Origin: Sabellastarte sp. h YS-2021
Taxonomy: Eukaryota; Annelida; Polychaeta; Sabellida; Sabellidae
Assembly (NCBI GenBank): GCA_964017235.1
Contig: OZ024933.1
Location: 57,952,255-58,016,254 of the forward strand
Direction: 5' to 3'
Length of the DNA stretch: 64,000 nt
Part shown: piece after piece, positions 54,843 through 64,000 of the stretch
How the letters are laid out: every line of letters starts with the position of its first letter
Position numbering within the stretch: the stretch's first letter is position 1
The notes under the pieces: generated by a model
Database searches by the model: none
Told to the model about the DNA's origin: nothing
Seen by the model: the letters and a program-made list of their open reading frames with translations, nothing else
Position numbers and translations under genes: made by a program

Positions 54843-55141
54843 GCTGGGAGTTGTGGCGTGCTCCTGTAATCCAGTTACTTCGAAGCCTGAGTTGAAGGAC
54901 ATCTTGAGGGTAGGAGCTCTGCTGGTTACCTTCCTATGTTGATCAGGTGTCTGCACTAAGCTGTGCATCAATATGGTGGCCCTGGTGGAGACTTGGGTCA
55001 CCAGGTTGTATAATGAGGGACGTACAGGCTCAGGGTGGAAACACAGCAGGCAGAAGTCTCCGTGTACAGCAGTAGTGAGATTGCACTTGTGAATAGGAGA
55101 TATCTGGTAGCCTACTCAATACAGACGGACTCAACTCTTTT
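54843..55141 (+). ncRNA. SRP RNA: 7SL RNA gene, copy 28
   Basis: ACTTCGAAGCC as in copy 13. Confidence 0.97.
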
Positions 55142-55607
55142 ACCCTTTCTCAGTAATTTGTTTTTATTTGCAGAGATGCTGATGTTTCATTCACATTCTT
55201 ATTGCTGTCATATACAGTTCACACAAATGTCATTCCAATTAAATAGCCTACAAATGCATGAACATCATTAGTTTTATTTGTACTCGCTAAATACACACAG
55301 AATTCAGTACTTGCATGAAAAGAACATCTAAAATAGTACTGATACAGATTGACAAGGTTTGAAATTAATTTGGAATTTGTAACAATATATTTTTGTATGA
55401 ATAAAAATGTTTAAATTGAAATTTCTAACACATATGACTGCTTTCACTTTTATAACTGCATGAATTTATATAGCAGTGTGTTCAAAAGAAATATGTGCAC
55501 GAGTACATTGTGGTCTCATCTCCCATACAGAACACTCTTGTCTTTCTCACAACAAAAATATTGATCTATTTTGATGTCAAAGACCAGTCAGACAGCACTG
55601 TCTAATG

Positions 55608-55906
55608 GCTGGGAGTTGTGGCGTGCTCCTGTAATCCAGTTACTTGGAAGCCTGAGTTGAAGGACATCTTGAGGGTAGGAGCTCTGCTGGTTACCTTCCT
55701 ATGTTGATCAGGTGTCTGCACTAAGCTGTGCATCAATATGGTGGCCCTGGTGGAGACTTGGGTCACCAGGTTGTATAATGAGGGACGTACAGGCTCAGGG
55801 TGGAAACACAGCAGGCAGAAGTCTCCGTGTACAGCAGTAGTGAGATTGCACTTGTGAATAGGAGATATCTGGTAGCCTACTCAATACAGACGGACTCAAC
55901 TCTTTT
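55608..55906 (+). ncRNA. SRP RNA: 7SL RNA gene, copy 29
   Basis: Matches the array consensus. It does not match copy 14, which marks the end of the 11-13/26-28 duplicated block. Confidence 0.97.
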
Positions 55907-56372
55907 ACCCTTTCTCAGTAATTTGTTTTTATTTGCAGAGATGCTGATGTTTCATTCACATTCTTATTGCTGTCATATACAGTTCACACAAATGTCATTC
56001 CAATTAAATAGCCTACAAATGCATGAACATCATTAGTTTTATTTGTACTCGCTAAATACATGCAGAATTCAGTACTTGCATGAAAAGAACATCTAAAATA
56101 GTACTGATACAGATTGACAAGGTTTGAAATTAATTTGGAATTTGTAACAATATATTTTTGTATGAATAAAAATGTTTAAATTGAAATTTCTAACACATAT
56201 GACTGCTTTCACTTTTATAACTGCATGAATTTATATAGCAGTGTGTTCAAAAGAAATATGTGCACGAGTACATTGTGGTCTCATCTCCCATACAGAACAC
56301 TCTTGTCTTTCTCACAACAAAAATATTGATCTATTTTGATGTCAAAGACCAGTCAGACAGCACTGTGTAATG

Positions 56373-56671
56373 GCTGGGAGTTGTGGCGTGCTCCTGTAAT
56401 CCAGTTACTTGGAAGCCTGAGTTGAAGGACATCTTGAGGGTAAGAGCTCTGCTGGTTACCTTCCAATGTTGATCAGGTGTCTGCACTAAGCTGTGCATCA
56501 ATATGGTGGCCCTGGTGGAGACTTAGGTCACCAGGTTGTATAATGAGGGATGTACAGGCTCAGGGTGGAAACACAGCAGGCAGAAGTCTCCGTGTACAGC
56601 AGTAGTGAGATTGCACTTGTGAATAGGAGATATCTGGTAGCCTACTCAATACAGACGGACTCAACTCTTTT
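56373..56671 (+). ncRNA. SRP RNA: 7SL RNA gene, copy 30
   Basis: GGGTAAGAGC, CTTCCAATG, GACTTAGGTC and GGGATGTAC. Related to copies 18 and 23 but not the same. Confidence 0.95.
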
Positions 56672-57137
56672 ACCCTTTCTCAGTAATTTGTTTTTATTTG
56701 CAGAGATGCTGATGTTTAATTCACATTCTTATTGCTGTCATATACAGTTCACACAAATGTCATTCCAATTAAATAGCCTACAAATGCATGAACATCATTA
56801 GTTTTATTTGTACTCGCTAAATACATGCAGAATTCAGTACTTGCATGAAAAGAACATCTAAAATAGTACTGATACAGATTGACAAGGTTTGAAATTAATT
56901 TGGAATTTGTAACAATATATTTTTGTATGAATAAAAATGTTTAAATTGAAATTTCTAACACATATGACTGCTTTCACTTTTATAACTGCATGAATTTATA
57001 TAGCAGTGTGTTCAAAAGAAATATGTGCACAAGTACATTGTGGTCTCATCTCCCATACAGAACACTCTTGTCTTTCTCACAACAAAAATATTGATCAATT
57101 TTGATGTCAAAGACCAGTCAGACAGCACTGTCTAATG

Positions 57138-57436
57138 GCTGGGAGTTGTGGCGTGCTCCTGTAATCCAGTTACTTGGAAGCCTGTGTTGAAGGACATCTT
57201 GAGGGTAGGAGCTCTGTTGGTTACCTTCCTATGTTGATCAGGTGTCTGCACTAAGCTGTGCATCAATATGGTGGCCCTGGTGGAGACTTGGGTCACCAGG
57301 TTGTATAATGAGGGACGTACAGGCTCAGGGTGGAAACACAGCAGGCAGAAGTCTCCGTGTACAGCAGTAGTGAGATTGCACTTGTGAATAGGAGATATCT
57401 GGTAGCCTACTCAATACAGACGGACTCAACTCTTTT
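57138..57436 (+). ncRNA. SRP RNA: 7SL RNA gene, copy 31
   Basis: CCTGTGTTG and CTCTGTTGG variants. Confidence 0.97.
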
Positions 57437-57902
57437 ACCCTTTCTCAGTAATTTGTTTTTATTTGCAGAGATGCTGATGTTTCATTCACATTCTTATTGC
57501 TGTCATATACAGTTCACACAAATGTCATTCCAATTAAATAGCCTACAAATGCATGAACATCATTAGTTTTATTTGTACTCGCTAAATACACGCAGAATTC
57601 AGTACTTGCATGAAAAGAACATCTAAAATAGTACTGATACAGATTGACAAGGTTTGAAATTAATTTGGAATTTGTAACAATATATTTTTGTATGAATAAA
57701 AATGTTTAAATTGAAATTTCTAACACATATGACTGCTTTCACTTTTATAACTGCATGAATTTATATAGCAGTGTGTTCAAAAGAAATATGTGCACGAGTA
57801 CATTGTGGTCTCATCTCCCATACATAACACTCTTGTCTTTCTCACAACAAAAATATTGATCTATTTTGATGTCAAAGACCAGTCAGACAGCACTGTCTAA
57901 TG

Positions 57903-58201
57903 GCTGGGAGTTGTGGCGTGCTCCTGTAATCCAGTTACTTGGAAGCCTGAGTTGAAGGACATCTTGAGGGTAGGAGCTCTGCTGGTTACCTTCCTATGTT
58001 GATCAGGTGTCTGCACTAAGCTGTGCATCAATATGGTGGCCCTGGTGGAGACTTGGGTCACCAGGTTGTATAATGAGGGACGTACAGGCTCAGGGTGGAA
58101 ACACAGCAGGCAGAAGTCTCCGTGTACAGCAGTAGTGAGATTGCACTTGTGAATAGGAGATATCTGGTAGCCTACTCAATACAGACGGACTCAACTCTTT
58201 T
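57903..58201 (+). ncRNA. SRP RNA: 7SL RNA gene, copy 32
   Basis: Matches consensus in the gene; upstream flank has CATACATAACAC for CATACAGAACAC. Confidence 0.97.
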
Positions 58202-58667
58202 ACCCTTTCTCAGTAATTTGTTTTTATTTGCAGAGATGCTGATGTTTCATTCACATTCTTATTGCTGTCATATACAGTTCACACAAATGTCATTCCAATT
58301 AAATAGCCCACAAATGCATGAACATCATTAGTTTTATTTGTACTCGCTAAATACATGCAGAATTCAGTACTTGCATGAAAAGAACATCTAAAATAGTACT
58401 GATGCAGATTGACAAGGTTTGAAATTAATTTGGAATTTGTAACAATATATTTTTGTATGAATAAAAATGTTTAAATTGAAATTTCTAACACATATGACTG
58501 CTTTCACTTTTATAACTGCATGAATTTATATAGCAGTGTGTTCAAAAGAAATATGTGCACAAGTACATTGTGGTCTCATCTCCCATACAGAACACTCTTG
58601 TCTTTCTCACAACAAAAATATTGATCAATTTTGATGTCAAAGACCAGTCAGACAGCACTGTCTAATG

Positions 58668-58966
58668 GCTGGGAGTTGTGGCGTGCTCCTGTAATCCAGT
58701 TACTTGGAAGCCTGTGTTGAAGGACATCTTGAGGGTAGGAGCTCTGTTGGTTACCTTCCTATGTTGATCAGGTGTCTGCACTAAGCTGTGCATCAATATG
58801 GTGGCCCTGGTGGAGACTTGGGTCACCAGGTTGTATAATGAGGGACGTACAGGCTCAGGGTGGAAACACAGCAGGCAGAAGTCTCCGTGTACAGCAGTAG
58901 TGAGATTGCACTTGTGAATAGGAGATATCTGGTAGCCTACTCAATACAGACGGACTCAACTCTTTT
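58668..58966 (+). ncRNA. SRP RNA: 7SL RNA gene, copy 33
   Basis: CCTGTGTTG and CTCTGTTGG, as copy 31. Confidence 0.97.
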
Positions 58967-59432
58967 ACCCTTTCTCAGTAATTTGTTTTTATTTGCAGAG
59001 ATGCTGATGTTTCATTCACATTCTTATTGCTGTCATATACAGTTCACACAAATGTCATTCCAATTAAATAGCCTACAAATGCATGAACATCATTAGTTTT
59101 ATTTGTACTCGCTAAATACACGCAGAATTCAGTACTTGCATGAAAAGAACATCTAAAATAGTACTGATACAGATTGACAAGGTTTGAAATTAATTTGGAA
59201 TTTGTAACAATATATTTTTGTATGAATAAAAATGTTTAAATTGAAATTTCTAACACATATGACTGCTTTCACTTTTATAACTGCATGAATTTATATAGCA
59301 GTGTGTTCAAAAGAAATATGTGCACAAGTACATTGTGGTCTCATCTCCCATACAGAACACTCTTGTCTTTCTCACAACAAAAATATTGATCAATTTTGAT
59401 GTCAAAGACCAGTCAGACAGCACTGTCTAATG

Positions 59433-59731
59433 GCTGGGAGTTGTGGCGTGCTCCTGTAATCCAGTTACTTGGAAGCCTGTGTTGAAGGACATCTTGAGGG
59501 TAGGAGCTCTGTTGGTTACCTTCCTATGTTGATCAGGTGTCTGCACTAAGCTGTGCATCAATATGGTGGTCCTGGTGGAGACTTGGGTCACCAGGTTGTA
59601 TAATGAGGGACGTACAGGCTCAGGGTGGAAACACAGCAGGCAGAAGTCTCCGTGTACAGCAGTAGTGAGATTGCACTTGTGAATAGGAGATATCTGGTAG
59701 CCTACTCAATACAGACGGACTCAACTCTTTT
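59433..59731 (+). ncRNA. SRP RNA: 7SL RNA gene, copy 34
   Basis: As copy 33, plus GGTGGTCCTGG in the 5' strand of helix 6 (C to U, which would leave a G-U pair). Confidence 0.97.
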
Positions 59732-60197
59732 ACCCTTTCTCAGTAATTTGTTTTTATTTGCAGAGATGCTGATGTTTCATTCACATTCTTATTGCTGTCA
59801 TATACAGTTCACACAAATGTCATTCCAATTAAATAGCCTACAAATGCATGAACATCATTAGTTTTATTTGTACTCGCTAAATACACGCAGAATTCAGTAC
59901 TTGCATGAAAAGAACATCTAAAATAGTACTGATACAGATTGACAAGGTTTGAAATTAATTTGGAATTTGTAACAATATATTTTTGTATGAATAAAAATGT
60001 TTAAATTGAAATTTCTAACACATATGACTGATTTCACTTTTATAACTGCATGAATTTATATAGCAGTGTGTTCAAAAGAAATATGTGCACGAGTACATTG
60101 TGGTCTCATCTCCCATACAGAACACTCTTGTCTTTCTCACAACAAAAATATTGATCTATTTTGATGTCAAAGACCAGTCAGACAGCACTGTCTAATG

Positions 60198-60496
60198 GCT
60201 GGGAGTTGTGGCGTGCTCCTGTAATCCAGTTACTTGGAAGCCTGAGTTGAAGGACATCTTGAGGGTAGGAGCTCTGCTGGTTACCTTCCTATGTTGATCA
60301 GGTGTCTGCACTAAGCTGTGCATCAATATGGTGGCCCTGGTGGAGACTTGGGTCACCAGGTTGTATAATGAGGGAGGTACAGGCTCAGGGTGGAAACACA
60401 GCAGGCAGAAGTCTCCGTGTACAGCAGTAGTTAGATTGCACTTGTGAATAGGAGATATCTGGTAGCCTACTCAATACAGACAGACTCAACTCTTTT
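60198..60496 (+). ncRNA. SRP RNA: 7SL RNA gene, copy 35
   Basis: GGGAGGTAC, AGTAGTTAGATT (helix 8 flank) and ACAGACAGACTC. Confidence 0.96.
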
Positions 60497-60962
60497 ACCC
60501 TTTCTCAGTAATTTGTTTTTATTTGCAGAGATGCTGATGTTTAATTCACATTCTTATTGCTGTCATATACAGTTCACACAAATGTCATTCCAATTAAATA
60601 GCCCACAAATGCATGAACATCATTAGTTTTATTTGTACTCGCTAAATACATGCAGAATTCAGTACTTGCATGAAAAGAACATCTAAAATAGTACTGATGC
60701 AGATTGACAAGGTTTGAAATTAATTTGGAATTTGTAACAATATATTTTTGTATGAATAAAAATGTTTAAATTGAAATTTCTAACACATATGACTGCTTTC
60801 ACTTTTATAACTGCATGAATTTATATAGCAGTGTGTTCAAAAGAAATATGTGCACAAGTACATTGTGGTCTCATCTCCCATACAGAACACTCTTGTCTTT
60901 CTCACAACAAAAATATTGATCAATTTTGATGTCAAAGACCAGTCAGACAGCACTGTCTAATG

Positions 60963-61261
60963 GCTGGGAGTTGTGGCGTGCTCCTGTAATCCAGTTACTT
61001 GGAAGCCTGTGTTGAAGGACATCTTGAGGGTAGGAGCTCTGTTGGTTACCTTCCTATGTTGATCAGGTGTCTGCACTAAGCTGTGCATCAATATGGTGGC
61101 CCTGGTGGAGACTTGGGTCACCAGGTTGTATAATGAGGGAGGTACAGGCTCAGGGTGGAAACACAGCAGGCAGAAGTCTCCGTGTACAGCAGTAGTGAGA
61201 TTGCACTTGTGAATAGGAGATATCTGGTAGCCTACTCAATACAGACGGACTCAACTCTTTT
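60963..61261 (+). ncRNA. SRP RNA: 7SL RNA gene, copy 36
   Basis: CCTGTGTTG, CTCTGTTGG and GGGAGGTAC. Confidence 0.97.
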
Positions 61262-61727
61262 ACCCTTTCTCAGTAATTTGTTTTTATTTGCAGAGATGCT
61301 GATGTTTCATTCACATTCTTATTGCTGTCATATACAGTTCACACAAATGTCATTCCAATTAAATAGCCTACAAATGCATGAACATCATTAGTTTTATTTG
61401 TACTCGCTAAATACACGCAGAATTCAGTACTTGCATGAAAAGAACATCTAAAATAGTACTGATACAGATTGACAAGGTTTGAAATTAATTTGGAATTTGT
61501 AACAATATATTTTTGTATGAATAAAAATGTTTAAATTGAAATTTCTAACACATATGACTGCTTTCACTTTTATAACTGCATGAATTTGTATAGCAGTGTG
61601 TTCAAAAGAAATATGTGCACGAGTACATTGTGGTCTCATCTCCCATACAGAACACTCTTGTCTTTCTCACAACAAAAATATTGATCTATTTTGATGTCAA
61701 AGACCAGTCAGACAGCACTGTCTAATG

Positions 61728-62026
61728 GCTGGGAGTTGTGGCGTGCTCCTGTAATCCAGTTACTTGGAAGCCTGAGTTGAAGGACATCTTGAGGGTAGGA
61801 GCTCTGCTGGTTACCTTCCTATGTTGATCAGGTGTCTGCACTAAGCTGTGCATCAATATGGTGGCCCTGGTGGAGACTTGGGTCACCAGGTTGTATAATG
61901 AGGGACGTACAGGCTCAGGGTGGAAACACAGCAGGCAGAAGTCTCCGTGTACAGCAGTAGTGAGATTGCACTTGTGAATAGGAGATATCTGGTAGCCTAC
62001 TCAATACAGACGGACTCAACTCTTTT
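61728..62026 (+). ncRNA. SRP RNA: 7SL RNA gene, copy 37
   Basis: Matches the array consensus. Confidence 0.97.
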
Positions 62027-62492
62027 ACCCTTTCTCAGTAATTTGTTTTTATTTGCAGAGATGCTGATGTTTCATTCACATTCTTATTGCTGTCATATAC
62101 AGTTCACACAAATGTCATTCCAATTAAATAGCCTACAAATGCATGAACATCATTAGTTTTATTTGTACTCGCTAAATACATGCAGAATTCAGTACTTGCA
62201 TGAAAAGAACATCTAAAATAGTACTGATACAGATTGACAAGGTTTGAAATTAATTTGGAATTTGTAACAATATATTTTTGTATGAATAAAAATGTTTAAA
62301 TTGAAATTTCTAACACATATGACTGCTTTCACTTTTATAACTGCATGAATTTATATAGCAGTGTGTTCAAAAGAAATATGTGCACGAGTACATTGTGGTC
62401 TCATCTCCCATACAGAACACTCTTGTCTTTCTCACAACAAAAATATTGATCAATTTTGATGTCAAAGACTAGTCAGACAGCACTGTCTAATG

Positions 62493-62791
62493 GCTGGGAG
62501 TTGTGGCGTGCTCCTGTAATCCAGTTACTTGGAAGCCTGAGTTGAAGGACATCTTGAGGGTAGGAGCTCTGCTGGTTACCTTCCTATGTTGATCAGGTGT
62601 CTGCACTAAGCTGTGCATCAATATGGTGGCCCTGGTGGAGACTTGGGTCACCAGGTTGTATAATGAGGGAGGTACAGGCTCAGGGTGGAAACACAGCAGG
62701 CAGAAGTCTCCGTGTACAGCAGTAGTTAGATTGCACTTGTGAATAGGAGATATCTGGTAGCCTACTCAATACAGACGGACTCAACTCTTTT
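62493..62791 (+). ncRNA. SRP RNA: 7SL RNA gene, copy 38
   Basis: GGGAGGTAC and AGTAGTTAGATT, the latter shared only with copy 35. Confidence 0.96.
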
Positions 62792-63257
62792 ACCCTTTCT
62801 CAGTAATTTGTTTTTATTTGCAGAGATGCTGATGTTTCATTCACATTCTTATTGCTGTCATATACAGTTCACACAAATGTCATTCCAATTAAATAGCCTA
62901 CAAATGCATGAACATCATTAGTTTTATTTGTACTCGCTAAATACACGCAGAATTCAGTACTTGCATGAAAAGAACATCTAAAATAGTACTGATACAGATT
63001 GACAAGGTTTGAAATTAATTTGGAATTTGTAACAATATATTTTTGTATGAATAAAAATGTTTAAATTGAAATTTCTAACACATATGACTGCTTTCACTTT
63101 TATAACTGCATGAATTTATATAGCAGTGTGTTCAAAAGAAATATGTGCACGAGTACATTGTGGTCTCATCTCCCATACAGAACACTCTTGTCTTTCTCAC
63201 AACAAAAATATTGATCTATTTTGATGTCAAAGACCAGTCAGACAGCACTGTCTAATG

Positions 63258-63556
63258 GCTGGGAGTTGTGGCGTGCTCCTGTAATCCAGTTACTTGGAAG
63301 CCTGAGTTGAAGGACATCTTGAGGGTAGGAGCTCTGCTGGTTACCTTCCTATGTTGATCAGGTGTCTGCACTAAGCTGTGCATCAATATGGTGGCCCTGG
63401 TGGAGACTTGGGTCACCAGGTTGTATAATGAGGGAGGTACAGGCTCAGGGTGGAAACACAGCAGGCAGAAGTCTCCGTGTACAGCAGTAGTGAGATTGCA
63501 CTTGTGAATAGGAGATATCTGGTAGCCTACTCAATACAGACGGACTCAACTCTTTT
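63258..63556 (+). ncRNA. SRP RNA: 7SL RNA gene, copy 39 (last in window)
   Basis: GGGAGGTAC variant. Its spacer runs to the window edge, 22 bp short of where a 40th gene would start. Confidence 0.97.
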
Positions 63557-64000
63557 ACCCTTTCTCAGTAATTTGTTTTTATTTGCAGAGATGCTGATGT
63601 TTCATTCACATTCTTATTGCTGTCATATACAGTTCACACAAATGTCATTCCAATTAAATAGCCTACAAATGCATGAACATCATTAGTTTTATTTGTACTC
63701 GCTAAATACACGCAGAATTCAGTACTTGCATGAAAAGAAAATCTAAAATAGTACTGATACAGATTGACAAGGTTTGAAATTAATTTGGAATTTGTAACAA
63801 TATATTTTTGTATGAATAAAAATGTTTAAATTGAAATTTCTAACACATATGACTGCTTTCACTTTTATAACTGCATGAATTTATATAGCAGTGTGTTCAA
63901 AAGAAATATGTGCACGAGTACATTGTGGTCTCATCTCCCATACAGAACACTCTTGTCTTTCTCACAACAAAAATATTGATCTATTTTGATGTCAAAGACC

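Larger units (their letters stand above)
34010..64000 (+). repeat. Tandem array of 7SL (SRP) RNA gene units, 39 copies in view
   Basis: Homology to the unit starts near 34010 and runs off the right edge; the next gene would begin near 64023. Unit length is 765 bp in most steps, with 763, 764 and one 819-bp step. Each unit has a 299-nt RNA gene and a spacer of about 466 bp. Units differ by a few substitutions. The gene part has no indel except in copy 25, while the spacer has several. All genes point the same way. True copy number is unknown because the array is open on the right, and long near-identical arrays are easily collapsed or expanded in assemblies. Confidence 0.95.

Noticed and set aside
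34334-63686. Recurrent 78-83 residue open frames (METQQAEVS... type) in nearly every array unit
   Set aside because: They start at a GTG inside 7SL helix 8 and run across the 3' half of the RNA gene into the spacer. The bases are explained by the RNA; some units break the frame (copy 5 by a deletion, copies 35 and 38 by a stop) with no effect on the RNA.
34010-64000. CRISPR array or coding satellite
   Set aside because: Repeat unit is 765 bp, contains an RNA gene, and has no short repeat/unique spacer pattern or cas genes; the setting is a eukaryotic genome.

Overview
The window looks like nuclear DNA of an invertebrate animal, most plausibly a mollusc or another lophotrochozoan. It is AT-rich, holds one split animal gene, many metazoan transposons and a long tandem array of an RNA polymerase III gene. 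There are no bacterial features. The lineage guess rests only on the style of the repeats (CR1/L2 LINE, K02A2.6-like Ty3 element, tRNA-SINE, Helentron-like elements with inner tandem repeats) and is weak.

Left half (about 275-29561, minus strand): one gene, assembled here from eight exons with matching splice phases. It encodes an MNT-like MAX-network bHLH-zipper repressor: an N-terminal SIN3-interaction helix, a class B basic region on a 30-nt microexon, helix-loop-helix, zipper, an acidic/serine tract and the start of a Pro/Ser/Thr-rich C-terminal part. The gene continues past base 1. Its introns hold almost everything else between 1 and 29 kb. These are five copies of a Helentron-like element with 139-146 bp inner repeats; a second element with 165-bp repeats and the same terminal design; a 2.96-kb inverted-repeat element carrying a 5'-truncated CR1/L2 LINE; a 3.6-kb hAT-like element with another element nested in it; a tRNA-SINE; a 5S-rRNA-derived stretch; and a young 5.24-kb Ty3/gypsy LTR retrotransposon with identical 139-bp LTRs, a CCAAT target duplication and one in-frame stop.

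Middle (29562-34009): the presumed MNT promoter side, a local duplication, an inverted-repeat-flanked purine-rich element, and a minus-strand copy of the Helentron-like element.

Right half (34010-64000): a tandem array of 39 units of about 765 bp, running off the right edge. Each unit carries a 299-nt 7SL (signal recognition particle) RNA gene ending in TTTT, plus a spacer of about 466 bp. Recognition rests on the Alu-domain 5' end, a helix 6 hairpin with a GGAG tetraloop, the helix 8 GGAAAC/AGCAGG core, the conserved AGUAGUG...UGUGAAUAG 3' strand and the human-like length. The recurring 78-83 residue open frames beginning at the GTGGAAAC motif are accidents of the RNA gene. Shared variants show that blocks of units were duplicated (7-8 as 9-10, 11-13 as 26-28, 18-19 as 23-24). 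One copy is broken by a short SINE fragment of the same family as the SINE in the MNT gene. This 7SL array is the most striking content of the window.
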